Below are positions 17,441 to 26,220 of a DNA stretch of 64,000 nucleotides, piece after piece. The DNA comes from a virus, in IMG/VR virus record IMGVR_UViG_3300037247_000655, positions 101,527 to 165,526 of that record; one strand, written 5' to 3'. The notes under the pieces are model-generated. The model was not told the origin of the DNA and did not search any database. It worked only from the letters and a program-made list of their open reading frames with translations. A program made the position numbers and the translations under genes. The number at the start of each line of letters is the position of its first letter. The stretch's first letter is position 1.

Positions 17441-17898
17441 CGCTTTACCTTTCCTTTTTCTTTTCTCCTTAGGAACACTTCATTGACAAGTGCATCTGCT
17501 CGTTTGTTTAGGTGGCGTGGTACCCACTTGATAGAATAATCCTCAAACTTACTCAACAACTCTAATACAAGATCTCTATGTTTGATTAGTTCTGGCTTTT
17601 TCGCCTTGTACACACCGATAACCTGTCGAACTATTAGTTGTGAGTCTCCAATAATATGAATTGTATCAACTCCAGCTTTTAAACTGCCCTGAAGCCCGGC
17701 GATTAGGGCTCGATATTCTGCAATATTGGACGTCCCTTCTCCACATGTCCTCTTGCCGGATGCTATGATTTTTGTACCCTCTGAAAGATAGTGTGGTGCT
17801 TCGGCAATAATTGAGGGAAAAGGTTTGTCCACCAACAACCAACCATATGCCATGGTTCCTTGTCTAATGCCACCATCGAAGTACAGAGTAGCTTCCAT
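17416..17898 (-). CDS. rnhA: Ribonuclease HI
   Basis: 160-residue RNase H1 that removes RNA from RNA-DNA hybrids such as Okazaki primers. The catalytic set D8 (YFDGG), E61 (NIAEYRAL), D85 (IIGDSQL) and D135 (NKRADALVN) is complete. A very basic 20-residue tail (KEKGKVKRCKKQRKR) is additional and may bind nucleic acid. It sits directly downstream of a RecB-like nuclease, with a 1-base overlap. Confidence 0.92.
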   Translation of the reverse strand: MEATLYFDGGIRQGTMAYGWLLVDKPFPSIIAEAPHYLSEGTKIIASGKRTCGEGTSNIAEYRALIAGLQGSLKAGVDTIHIIGDSQLIVRQVIGVYKAKKPELIKHRDLVLELLSKFEDYSIKWVPRHLNKRADALVNEVFLRRKEKGKVKRCKKQRKR

Positions 17899-18851
17899 TA
17901 GAACGGAGTCTCCGAATCATCTATTTCTGTTTGCGCACCCTTGCACATGTCGCGGAAGAAGCACCGATCGCAGGATTTTTCGTTGTCCGTCCTTTTGAAG
18001 TACGATGGATTATCTTTGTTATCAAATGCCTTTTTCAACATTGGAGTTTCACTTTGTATGATACCAGCCTGCCTTTTAATGTGTTGCATGGTTACATCGA
18101 GGTGAGGTGTTGCCTGCTCGCCAAGCTCTGCAAATGCTGCCAAATAAACTGGTATGATTACAATGTCTTCTGGTTGGTCTGCCCATCCTTGTTTTAATGC
18201 GTACATACTATAACTTACCAATTGGTCTATCACGCTATCACTGACCATACCGGTCTTCCAATCCAATAAGTACACTTTACCTTTGTATCTAAAACCACAA
18301 TCTATTTTAACAGTTACCTCTTCGCCTGTACTTAATTGGAATTTTTGGAAGTCTTCTAGAGTCAGCCAATCTTCTTTCGGGAGATTTTGTAGTATACTAA
18401 ACAATGGCATGTCATAAAATGCCTTGAGGGAGCTTAGGACCTTCTGTTTATATGATGCCAATTTATCTGGTGCTATTTCTTCTTGATAGAAATGTTCTGC
18501 AAGATTGGTATTTTTCTTAGGACTTCCCTGCCATCTCTTTCCTACCGATTGCTTCCAACCTTTTCGAAGTGCCTGGACACCATCATGTTGTGCTTGTTGA
18601 AGTGTCTTCCATTCTCCTGTTGTGCGACCAGTAGTGATGATTTCTTCTATAATATCGTGGACGAGAGAACCCACGAACATAGGAAAATTGGTCATATTCT
18701 TAAGCATATATGCGCGAGACTTTTCCTGTGGAGCACTGGTTAACCAACCTTCCCAGGCTACGTGATAGATTAAATGATATCTCCACGCGCACTCTCTTAG
18801 AGTTTTTATACGACTATTTGACCAAGCATACGTCTGTTCTATATTACCCAT
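17898..18851 (-). CDS. Second RecB/Cas4-like PD-(D/E)XK nuclease
   Basis: 317 residues, same family as 7076-8029 but well diverged. Metal ligands: H65 in FVGSLVHDIIEE, then VKIDCGF and VYLLDWKTG (D...DxK), with DQLVSYSMYA as the QxxxY-like motif. C21 and the C-terminal SCDRCFFRDMC give the four cysteines expected for a 4Fe-4S cluster. Two such nucleases in one phage suggest separate roles, for example end resection and junction trimming. AAAAGG lies 7 bases before the ATG. Confidence 0.86.
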   Translation of the reverse strand: MGNIEQTYAWSNSRIKTLRECAWRYHLIYHVAWEGWLTSAPQEKSRAYMLKNMTNFPMFVGSLVHDIIEEIITTGRTTGEWKTLQQAQHDGVQALRKGWKQSVGKRWQGSPKKNTNLAEHFYQEEIAPDKLASYKQKVLSSLKAFYDMPLFSILQNLPKEDWLTLEDFQKFQLSTGEEVTVKIDCGFRYKGKVYLLDWKTGMVSDSVIDQLVSYSMYALKQGWADQPEDIVIIPVYLAAFAELGEQATPHLDVTMQHIKRQAGIIQSETPMLKKAFDNKDNPSYFKRTDNEKSCDRCFFRDMCKGAQTEIDDSETPF

Positions 18852-19005
18852 TGGTTTTCCTTTTTAGTTTGAGACATTTTTTGCATGATACATGTGCCCA
18901 TCTAGTACGTGAAAATATGTGTGCATTTTTACTATTGAGTTTCGCACAACACAAAGTTGGGTTGTCGTAATGTTTCTTTGGTGTTATAGCTTTATGTATC
19001 TTCAT
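18844..19005 (-). CDS. 53-residue zinc-finger protein
   Basis: Short gene below usual size cut-offs. It reads MKIHKAITPKKHYDN near the start, then LCCAKLNSKN and a closing HVSCKKCLKLK. The CC...H...CxxC arrangement is the one seen in many tiny phage zinc-binding proteins. It overlaps the following nuclease start by 8 bases and begins 3 bases after the previous stop. Only a weak RBS is visible. Function unknown. Confidence 0.6.
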   Translation of the reverse strand: MKIHKAITPKKHYDNPTLCCAKLNSKNAHIFSRTRWAHVSCKKCLKLKRKTNG

Positions 19006-19007
19006 TA

Positions 19008-19250
19008 TTACTTACAATTCTTACAGGTAATCGTCCTGTACTGTGTCCTATTCTCACCACACGAAGCCTGTGCATTGGTAGCCTCTCTATCAACTTCACT
19101 AACCTTCCTTGTTCCACAACATTTACGACATGTTGCATAACGAGCATTGGTGCTGCATCGTTCACACAAATCATAGGTTCCGAACGACACACCCTTGGTA
19201 TCTTTTATAACTAGAGAACAAAGATCACACTTACGAATTTTCACTTCCAT
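19008..19250 (-). CDS. Multi-CxxC zinc-binding protein
   Basis: 80 residues with four CxxC pairs: KCDLCSL, LCERCST, CRKCCGT and the terminal TCKNCK. This is enough for two zinc ribbons. Unrecognised; probably a small nucleic-acid or protein adaptor. Several comparable proteins occur in this window. Confidence 0.7.
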   Translation of the reverse strand: MEVKIRKCDLCSLVIKDTKGVSFGTYDLCERCSTNARYATCRKCCGTRKVSEVDREATNAQASCGENRTQYRTITCKNCK

Positions 19251-19274
19251 CTCCTTTAGTCTATACTACCACTA

Positions 19275-19772
19275 TTAAGAATATGCCCACGACCTTTTTC
19301 CTTTTATATCAGAAATTGTCATCCGAGTAACACCAAATATATCTGCTATTTGTCTTTGTAAAAGATTGCCCTGTAATAATAATCGTCTTATTTCCGAGAC
19401 CTGCTCTAGAGTCAGTTTCGATCTTCCATTCCTTTGGCCCCTGTTGGTTCTGCGATGACGTATTTTATCTTCTTCGTTTTCTTTCCTTGTACCCCAAGAC
19501 AAATTAGATCGACAATTGTTCTGTTTATTTCCATCAAAGTGTCTTACTTCATGTTTTATGGTTGGAGGATCACCAATAAACGCATAAGCTACCAAACGAT
19601 GTACTCGGTGGTATCTCCTATCGCAATTCACTCTTAAATCTACCATATTATAACCATTAGAAATACGTGGTTTCAGTATCTTTTTGGTTTGTTTTCGTCT
19701 AACATATCCTATATCAGATACTTCATAATACCCTTCATATCCAACAACTGGTTTCCAGTATTCTTTAATCAC
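19275..19772 (-). CDS. NUMOD4/HNH homing endonuclease
   Basis: 165-residue homing endonuclease. The NUMOD4 motif WKPVVGYEGYYEVSDIG is at the start. The HNH_3 core follows with VHRLVAYAFIG and EVRHFDGNKQNN. A C-terminal helix-turn-helix (RQIADIFGVTRMTISDIKG) serves for DNA binding. NUMOD4 genes normally begin a few residues before WKP, which favours the GTG at 19772. That start overlaps the phosphoesterase stop by 8 bases, so the element landed exactly behind its host gene. Confidence 0.85.
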   Translation of the reverse strand: MIKEYWKPVVGYEGYYEVSDIGYVRRKQTKKILKPRISNGYNMVDLRVNCDRRYHRVHRLVAYAFIGDPPTIKHEVRHFDGNKQNNCRSNLSWGTRKENEEDKIRHRRTNRGQRNGRSKLTLEQVSEIRRLLLQGNLLQRQIADIFGVTRMTISDIKGKRSWAYS

Positions 19773-20955
19773 CTTGAAGTCTTTCTGTGATACCATCTCT
19801 CTTAAGATAATATCCACGGTCAAAGAACGGAAAGAACTCAGGGGAAAATTTCGTTATGCTACCCTTAATGTCCTGCTGTAAAGTTACAATACAAAATCCT
19901 ACATGAGCTGCAAGCTTTCGTTTACGCATGAATAAAGTTTGGTCTTGCATTGTCCCTGCTTGTAAACAATGAATGTTTCTAACGTAACAATATTCCATTT
20001 TATGATAATGTCCTATTATGCATACTGCTGGTTTTTCCCCTCCTGTAAAACTTTCTGCCAATTTTTGAGAAGAGTATGAAAGAGCATATGAACTACCCCC
20101 GCCAGCATGAATAACTTTTATAATAGCTGATCCATGTGGCGCCTTTAATTCAAAATCCGACTCCATATATCCCAGATAGACTAGATCTTCTCGGCCTTGA
20201 GCCCTTGCTTCTAACATCAAATAACGACCAAACTCGATTCCTTCTCGTTGGTGCCACCACCCACAATGGTCATCTCCATCTACGTAATATGTTTTAATTC
20301 CTGGTTTTGAAGGCCAGTGATCTATCGCGTATTGACATTGATCTGCGATACCGTGAGCTAGTAATTCGTGAGTATTGAATCTACATTCTCCATCTACATA
20401 ATTTCCTGGGCATAGAACTGTTGTTATCCCCCTTCTTTCGAATTCGTCATAAGCAGCATTAAGTACATCTAGTCGTTCAGCCTTACTGCATAGATGCATA
20501 TCTGCAATGACACCGAATGATATTGGTTTTCCGTAGTTATGATTTGCCATTATAATCTTTGGACAAGATTGTTCCACCGATTTACCAAGTTGAATTGTGC
20601 TGCCACGTCGCATTATAATGTAACCGCGCTCTTCCATATCATTAATTACAGCAAGCACATCCTCCTCTGTTGAATGCATCTTCTCAGCAACCTTGGCGGG
20701 TGTAATCGCTTTCTTTATGCGTCTAGCAACTTCTGATCTAAACAAAGGATCACTTGGATCAATTCCCACAATAGGTACACCTGATAATATTGTTTCTGCC
20801 TGGGTGATAAGCTTCCGAGCCTTCCATACGGAAACACCTAAAGTACTCGCCACTTCTTCCCTTAATGTACCAGTACTCCCAGCCTTATTGTGAGATCTAA
20901 TAAGTTGAATAACTTCCTGCACCTCTGCGCTCAATTGCGGCTTTTCTTTAGCCAT
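19765..20955 (-). CDS. Metallophosphoesterase with N-terminal winged-helix region
   Basis: 396 residues. The first 120 contain two helix-turn-helix-like stretches (VASTLGVSVWKARKLITQ, KVAEKMHSTEEDVLAVIND). The calcineurin-type phosphoesterase follows with ADMHL, PGNYVDGECR, DGDDHCGWWHQ, IHAGGG and GHYHKMEY as metal ligands. Proteins of this layout occur in large phages and are thought to act on nucleic acid, like SbcD/Mre11 relatives; here that is inference. A homing endonuclease overlaps its 3' end. Confidence 0.8.
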   Translation of the reverse strand: MAKEKPQLSAEVQEVIQLIRSHNKAGSTGTLREEVASTLGVSVWKARKLITQAETILSGVPIVGIDPSDPLFRSEVARRIKKAITPAKVAEKMHSTEEDVLAVINDMEERGYIIMRRGSTIQLGKSVEQSCPKIIMANHNYGKPISFGVIADMHLCSKAERLDVLNAAYDEFERRGITTVLCPGNYVDGECRFNTHELLAHGIADQCQYAIDHWPSKPGIKTYYVDGDDHCGWWHQREGIEFGRYLMLEARAQGREDLVYLGYMESDFELKAPHGSAIIKVIHAGGGSSYALSYSSQKLAESFTGGEKPAVCIIGHYHKMEYCYVRNIHCLQAGTMQDQTLFMRKRKLAAHVGFCIVTLQQDIKGSITKFSPEFFPFFDRGYYLKRDGITERLQGD

Positions 20956-20957
20956 AT

Positions 20958-23882
20958 CTAACTTCCACCTTTCGTTGTATCACATTTACCGCTTGGACAA
21001 TCATTAACCGCAGCTTCTTCCGCCATGTCATCCAAGTGTTTTTTAGCCTCAGATATAGGCATAGGAACCAGAGGACTCTCTCCCTTACTTCCATCCCTAT
21101 ACACGGTTATTCCCTTGAGTTTTACTATATGTTTTCTCAAATCCTTTGACAACTGTTCTACTGGATAATCTGCTGGTAAATTTATTGTTTTAGAGATAGA
21201 GTTGTCTATATGTTTCTGGCAAGCTACCTGCATTACAAGATGCGCTTCTGGTGAGATATCATGAGCACCCTGAAAATGTTTAGTAGACCTATGCGTTCGT
21301 ATGAATTTTTTCAACAATGGATGAACAACAACTTCAGTAACACCATCCCTTTTACTGTCATCATGCATATTTTTATGTATGTTAAAGCGTCTCTCATATA
21401 CCGGTTGAAACAATGGTTCAATACCGGATGAACAACCAGCAACGATGGATGTTGTCCCAGTCGGCGCAATACAGAGTAAAGCACAGTTTCTGATACCATG
21501 TTCTTTAATTAATCTCCGATGATTGCGAGTTAAATGTTTCCTAGCAAAACCAGTTTTGATATGCTGTTCTGCATCAAAAGAATGGAATGGTCCCTTTTCT
21601 ATTGCAATTCTTATGCTAGCGTGATAAGCCTGTTTTTTTATGCAGTTCATCACCTTATCAATCAGATCCCTAGATTCTTGACTAGAATATTTTATACCTA
21701 GTTCAAGCAACATGTCATGAAGTCCCATCACTCCCAAGCCAATTCGACGATGTTTTTGAGATGTTTCTTCTATCAGAGGCAGTGGATAATTATTTTGATC
21801 TAACACGTTGTCTAGGAAACGAACACTTAGAGAAACTGTTTCTTCTAACATATCTAGGTCAATCTCATTATCAACGACATGAGTGTGTAAATTTATAGCT
21901 CCTAAACAGCAGCATCCATATTCTTCCAAAGTGACCTCACCGCAATTTCCAACAACCAGTCCATTAACTATTAAGGAATGTGTATCAGGTTCATTAAGAC
22001 AGTAAACATCTTCTACTCCATCCTTAACTATAGATTTGATTTTAGTGATAAATCTTTCTGGCTTACGACATTTCCTTCCCCTTTGATCCAATAATTCAGT
22101 AAGTTGTTTTTGTTTATTTCCAGCGAAAGCAATAAGTTTCTCAAAAGTAATAGAATTAGGCCTATTTATAATCAATTCGTATTGTGTTTTGCACAGATAG
22201 GGTTTGTGCCCACCATGACCATCGGGCAAATTGCGGTATTGTTCATCTCTTCTCTTATGGATACTGGATATTATTCCAAAATTGTTGAGAAGAATTTGTA
22301 CATCCTGTAATAACGGAAGATTACTTTGGGAAAGTCTAACAGAAAGGGAACCTTTGGTTCCACGATCTTTGAGTTGAACAGAACCATCTGCTTGAAACAA
22401 TCCAGCCAGATAACCCTTTACTAATTCTCGTGACCCTCTCCAAACTAATTCTGGAACACGATTTTTGAATGTTCTGATGTTCTCATCAAATTCTTCAGAA
22501 AAGTATCTAGATAATCTTATCGACGCAATACGTTTTTTATCCGGTTCCAAACAACTCCTAACAGTTACGAATCCATATTCCTTTTTAGTCTTAGTAAATT
22601 TTTTATTATTTATTTTTCCATTAACTATACACAGCGTTTGGTCGCATAATTCATCTTCACTCCAGTAATCTAAACACATTATAACATCTTTGTCGGATCT
22701 AATTGTTGTCCCATCTCCAGTAAATGATCCGATTATCAATCCATCTCCATAATCACCGATATCTCCCCAGATACCTTCTCCAGATTGTAAATTAAGTTCA
22801 TGGCCTTCAGATAATACTTTTAATGGCCTACGGCCTAGTTGTGTTATAAATTCATGATATTCAGTACATCTTATCGTATGTCCATGTGATGTGGTTACTT
22901 TATAAATTTGCTGCTGTTTCCCCGTCATTTTCACAGGACTTGCTTGTCGAACTTTAATACCGCGTAAAATAGAATTTACACATCTATTATCTGTAGATAC
23001 GTGATTATTCCCGCCAGATTCAAATAACTCACCAAAAGATATAATCCCACGATCTGTATGAAGTCGCATTTCCTTTGTAAAACAAGGATTAGTTGAGGAG
23101 AACTCTCCACCACTGGCATAAGCTAATGTATTTTGTTCATCTATAAAACCCTTATTCAGAAAACCAGGATCTCCACCCTTCCACGCATTTTGTATAATCT
23201 TATCCCAGACTTCCTTAGCAGGAATCCTACCACGTTCTTCCCCTTGCCACTTAAAGACTATCTCTCCTTGGTCGTCAAGCAACTTAAAAAACTCATTATC
23301 AACCAATACGGAAATATTAGCATTAGTTAATTCTTTGTTATCAAGTTTCGCTTCCAAAAATTCAAGCAGGTCTGGGTGGTCATAATTCAAACAGAATAAA
23401 AGAGCGGATCTGCGCCCCCCACCTTCTCGCAACTCATTACAGACACCATTGACGGCCCTCATCAGACTGACAGAACCAGTAGCTTCTCCACCAGTCCCTC
23501 TAATCTTCGTGCCTCTAGGTCTAATTTTGGAAAAGTTAATGCCGACTCCACCACCCGTTCCGGAAATGATTGTTACATTACGGAGGACATCTCCCCACCC
23601 TTCTCGACTGTCCTCTGCGGGAATACAGAAACAGTTTAAAAGCTGACCACGAGGACGCCCTGCTCCTCTCCATATCCTACCACCCGGAGAAAAACGATTG
23701 GTTTGCAATATCTCAATGAATCTAGCGAAGTACTCATCCCTCTTTGTTCCAAGTTCTGCATCAGCTATATTCCTGGAGACCCTTTCACAAGCCTGAGAGA
23801 ATGTCTCCTCTTCATGAATAGCATATCTATCCTTAAAGATCTGTAAAGCGAACCCCTGTGGTTCATACATCTCTGTGCTCAC
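20958..23882 (-). CDS. nrdJ: Adenosylcobalamin-dependent (class II) ribonucleotide reductase with intein
   Basis: 974-residue precursor, about 594 residues after intein removal. It makes dNDPs or dNTPs without oxygen-dependent radical generation. Exteins show TGGGVGINFSKIRPRG, GTGGEATGSVSLM, the split active-site loop NP^CGE and APTGTTSIVAGCSSGIEP, all typical of NrdJ-type large subunits. The intein interrupts the active-site loop after Pro266. Near the C-terminus CPSGKCDTT may supply the redox cysteines. The start is GTG with GGAGGAG in front, overlapping the previous stop (TAGTG). Confidence 0.9.
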   Translation of the reverse strand: MSTEMYEPQGFALQIFKDRYAIHEEETFSQACERVSRNIADAELGTKRDEYFARFIEILQTNRFSPGGRIWRGAGRPRGQLLNCFCIPAEDSREGWGDVLRNVTIISGTGGGVGINFSKIRPRGTKIRGTGGEATGSVSLMRAVNGVCNELREGGGRRSALLFCLNYDHPDLLEFLEAKLDNKELTNANISVLVDNEFFKLLDDQGEIVFKWQGEERGRIPAKEVWDKIIQNAWKGGDPGFLNKGFIDEQNTLAYASGGEFSSTNPCFTKEMRLHTDRGIISFGELFESGGNNHVSTDNRCVNSILRGIKVRQASPVKMTGKQQQIYKVTTSHGHTIRCTEYHEFITQLGRRPLKVLSEGHELNLQSGEGIWGDIGDYGDGLIIGSFTGDGTTIRSDKDVIMCLDYWSEDELCDQTLCIVNGKINNKKFTKTKKEYGFVTVRSCLEPDKKRIASIRLSRYFSEEFDENIRTFKNRVPELVWRGSRELVKGYLAGLFQADGSVQLKDRGTKGSLSVRLSQSNLPLLQDVQILLNNFGIISSIHKRRDEQYRNLPDGHGGHKPYLCKTQYELIINRPNSITFEKLIAFAGNKQKQLTELLDQRGRKCRKPERFITKIKSIVKDGVEDVYCLNEPDTHSLIVNGLVVGNCGEVTLEEYGCCCLGAINLHTHVVDNEIDLDMLEETVSLSVRFLDNVLDQNNYPLPLIEETSQKHRRIGLGVMGLHDMLLELGIKYSSQESRDLIDKVMNCIKKQAYHASIRIAIEKGPFHSFDAEQHIKTGFARKHLTRNHRRLIKEHGIRNCALLCIAPTGTTSIVAGCSSGIEPLFQPVYERRFNIHKNMHDDSKRDGVTEVVVHPLLKKFIRTHRSTKHFQGAHDISPEAHLVMQVACQKHIDNSISKTINLPADYPVEQLSKDLRKHIVKLKGITVYRDGSKGESPLVPMPISEAKKHLDDMAEEAAVNDCPSGKCDTTKGGS
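21945..23084 (-). other. Intein in the ribonucleotide reductase (residues 267-646)
   Basis: 380-residue self-splicing element. The first residue is Cys (CFTKEMRLHTDRG), an intein N-terminal block. YKVTTSHGHTIRCTEYHEF is block B with the TxxH. A LAGLIDADG endonuclease is marked by LIIGSFTGDG and YLAGLFQADGSV. The end is HSLIVNGLVVGN followed by Cys+1. The insertion point, NP^CGE, is the catalytic Cys loop of the reductase, a favoured intein site. All splicing residues (C1, TxxH, terminal Asn, C+1) are present; the residue before the Asn is Gly rather than the usual His. Confidence 0.9.
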
Positions 23883-24526
23883 TAAGCATCTCCTCCATTT
23901 ATTCGTAAGGTTCTGTCACTATCAGAACCAATAATTGCCTGTTGACTACTACTAGGTTGCTTCTTTAAATACGACGTCACAGCGGACCTAAACGGATCTA
24001 TTGTCCTGCTATAATATTCTCCATAACGAGAGTAAGCCATGGAGTCTGCGATGCGCAACTTGAACCAATTCTGAATATTATCCCGTCCAACATCAGCGAT
24101 GAATTTCCTAATGGTTTTTTCCTTGGTGGCCCCAGTTATGTCATACATATGTGTAGACACTAGCCTGACGACACGATCTGTCACATACGAAGAGGCACCC
24201 CATTCCCCCAACCTCCTGACCGCTATCTTAGCCGACTCTATATCGTGATTCGGAAATCTAGACTGTGGATTAGTGGTCGGTTTTATACAACTTTTCCCTA
24301 GGTCGTGAAATAGGCCAGACAGCAAAGCTATCGAGGTGGCGTCCGACAGACTATCTATGACCAACATTGTATGTTCCCACACGGATTGGCCGTTGCTGTG
24401 CTTAATATCCTTAGCTACTTCTAGCTCTGGGAAATCAGATGGCGCATGATTAGACATCCAATAATCACTGGGATTACCAAATCTCATTCCTATCACCACT
24501 TGTTGTATCAAAGGTCTCTTGTCCAT
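23882..24526 (-). CDS. HD-domain phosphohydrolase
   Basis: 214 residues with an HD metal site: VWEHTMLV (H52), LLSGLFHDLGKS (H74-D75), NHDIESAKIA and a later STHMYD. The order and spacing resemble HD nucleotidase/tRNA-nucleotidyltransferase-type domains. Substrates of such phage proteins are usually nucleotides, which fits its position beside the reductase, but this is inference. No RBS is evident, so translation may depend on the upstream protease gene one base away. Confidence 0.78.
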   Translation of the reverse strand: MDKRPLIQQVVIGMRFGNPSDYWMSNHAPSDFPELEVAKDIKHSNGQSVWEHTMLVIDSLSDATSIALLSGLFHDLGKSCIKPTTNPQSRFPNHDIESAKIAVRRLGEWGASSYVTDRVVRLVSTHMYDITGATKEKTIRKFIADVGRDNIQNWFKLRIADSMAYSRYGEYYSRTIDPFRSAVTSYLKKQPSSSQQAIIGSDSDRTLRINGGDA

Positions 24527-25321
24527 TTAGTTTGAAGTATAGCTACTTTCTATGATGTCTATAGCCATCAACAAAGAGATGGCCTTTGCCATGTGGGGAA
24601 TTATCTGGCCACGCTTGGTTGTCGACATCATATATGGAACACCTATCAGATAATAATGGCCATCGTATTCCTTGAACAATCCGCCTCCGCTTGAACCGTT
24701 GACTATTGATGCGGTATTAGCGTAAACAACCCATTCTATTTCGCCGCAAGCACCATTTGCAATCCCAGAAATTATTCCTTCTGTGGGTAGGGGCCTCATA
24801 CCCAACTTACAACCAACAGAGACTACCTCGTCAAATATTGTTATTTGGTCTAATTGAGCCATGTCCGCCATCTTGGCTACTGGTAGCATTTCTTTGGAAG
24901 TGAAAGACAAAACTGATAAATCTCGGTGCGCATCTTCCTCCACAACGCGTGCCACGTGGTCGGACCACTCGTCACTTAGGATACTAAAAGTTAAAACGCC
25001 ACATCCAGTATCCACAGCCTTCGTCGTTGTCCTTCCTGTCAAAAAGTCCACGCTGTCCACCTGGGTAATCCATCTTGGGCGTATGACGTGTTCGTTTGTA
25101 AGCACCCTGTATTCGAATACTCCATCGTCATTTCGACGCAACCGATCTATGACTGTTCCAGAACCTGTTCCATACTGGGTGTAGACGAGGACTATCGGGC
25201 CTATTGTTTCCTCCCGTTTGATCTCTTTTGTGTCTGGCGACAGTAGTAGTTCTGTATTAATTGCGTCTATTGGTGAACACAAGATCAAGTATAACACTAA
25301 TGTTTTTAACAACAAAATCAT
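24527..25321 (-). CDS. Exported trypsin-like serine protease
   Basis: 264 residues. An N-terminal signal peptide (about 1-20, LLLKTLVLYLILCSPIDA) precedes a chymotrypsin/Deg-type fold. The triad is visible: H78 in VLTNEHV, D134 in AHRDLSVLSF and S211 in NGSSGGGLF. There is no PDZ domain. A secreted trypsin-fold protease is unusual in a phage metabolic region. It could act in the periplasm on host envelope proteins, on entry of competing phage or on the neighbouring lipoprotein; none of these is shown. Confidence 0.83.
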   Translation of the reverse strand: MILLLKTLVLYLILCSPIDAINTELLLSPDTKEIKREETIGPIVLVYTQYGTGSGTVIDRLRRNDDGVFEYRVLTNEHVIRPRWITQVDSVDFLTGRTTTKAVDTGCGVLTFSILSDEWSDHVARVVEEDAHRDLSVLSFTSKEMLPVAKMADMAQLDQITIFDEVVSVGCKLGMRPLPTEGIISGIANGACGEIEWVVYANTASIVNGSSGGGLFKEYDGHYYLIGVPYMMSTTKRGQIIPHMAKAISLLMAIDIIESSYTSN

Positions 25322-25386
25322 ATTTTGTTTTCCAGAAAGAAATATTGCACGGCTCTATGCAGAGTAATACAAACTTAACCAATCAC

Positions 25387-25830
25387 CTACCCTGCGAATT
25401 CTTGAACCCCATCGAGTGCCCCGTCGATTCCCGACGAAACAATAGCTATTATCAACTCTTGATCTTCTGTCATATTAAAATCCAATGCCCCGAGATATCT
25501 ATCTAATAGATCTATTATAGTCAAACCATATACCTGATATTTCTGAGGCAATTCTGTTGCTACCAGCTGGCGGGCACCTGTAAAATTCGGTTGACCAGGT
25601 ACAGATAATAAGTCTTTCATCGCTACTAGGTACCCTTTGATTAAGTTTACGTCTTCTGACGGCATATCAGCTTCTTTCAAAGCGAGGCGTGTCGCCATCT
25701 TGGAGAACATAAAAACATCAGCTTTCAAATTAGGAACATTATCCTGCCAATCACCCCCACCAGTGCTACATCCGACAACCGGTCCACACATGACCACCAA
25801 CAACAACGAAATTATCGACCACTTCTTCAT
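25387..25830 (-). CDS. Small lipoprotein
   Basis: 147 residues from the ATG at 25830, which has AAAGG upstream. KKWSIISLLLVVMCGPVVGC is a lipoprotein signal with the lipidated Cys at 21. The mature part is helical (FMFSKMATRLALKEADMP) and unrecognised. A TATAAC element with TGTGTG in front lies 42 bases upstream. It neighbours an exported protease, so the two may act together in the envelope. Confidence 0.75.
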   Translation of the reverse strand: MKKWSIISLLLVVMCGPVVGCSTGGGDWQDNVPNLKADVFMFSKMATRLALKEADMPSEDVNLIKGYLVAMKDLLSVPGQPNFTGARQLVATELPQKYQVYGLTIIDLLDRYLGALDFNMTEDQELIIAIVSSGIDGALDGVQEFAG

Positions 25831-25861
25831 TTTTTCACCCTTTTCCTGATAAAACCCAAAA

Positions 25862-25889
25862 ACCACAGTTAGTTATACACACATAACTA
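25862..25889 (-). promoter_or_regulatory. Putative minus-strand promoter
   Basis: The minus strand reads TGTGTGTATAACTAACTG, about 45 bases before the lipoprotein start. It resembles the TGTGTATAA blocks ahead of the two plus-strand genes at 40.93 and 51.09 kb. Confidence 0.38.
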
Positions 25890-25893
25890 GCTA

Positions 25894-26217
25894 TTACTGA
25901 CATTCTCTTTCTATTTTTTCTCTTCGTTTTTGTTTGCTTTGTTGATTTGCGTCTATATCCTTCTGGCGACCATATCTCCATGTACGCTTAGACCTTTTTT
26001 TACCACCCGACTTGTCTGGAGGACTCTCTACGTGATACAATTCTCCACACATAACTTGTCCGGTCGTCTTACTTGTATGTTTTTCTCTACACTTATCTTT
26101 ACACCTGAGCCTATCTCCCCCTCCACATGCGCACAAATCCAGCCCAGACAATCTCCTGAGTCTCTGTGTCTTTTTTTCTTCTCTCTTTTTTTTGTTATGA
26201 CCCTTTTCGTTTTCCAT
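25894..26217 (-). CDS. Highly basic Cys-containing small protein
   Basis: 107 residues, very rich in Lys/Arg at both ends (NKKKREEKKTQRLRRL; KQKRREKIERE). A central zinc-type cluster LCACGGGDRLRCKDKC is seen. Probably a nucleic-acid-binding protein; no family recognised. It lies directly downstream of the sigma-like gene with a 3-base gap and GGGAT before the ATG. Confidence 0.65.
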   Translation of the reverse strand: MENEKGHNKKKREEKKTQRLRRLSGLDLCACGGGDRLRCKDKCREKHTSKTTGQVMCGELYHVESPPDKSGGKKRSKRTWRYGRQKDIDANQQSKQKRREKIERECQ

Positions 26218-26220
26218 TAC

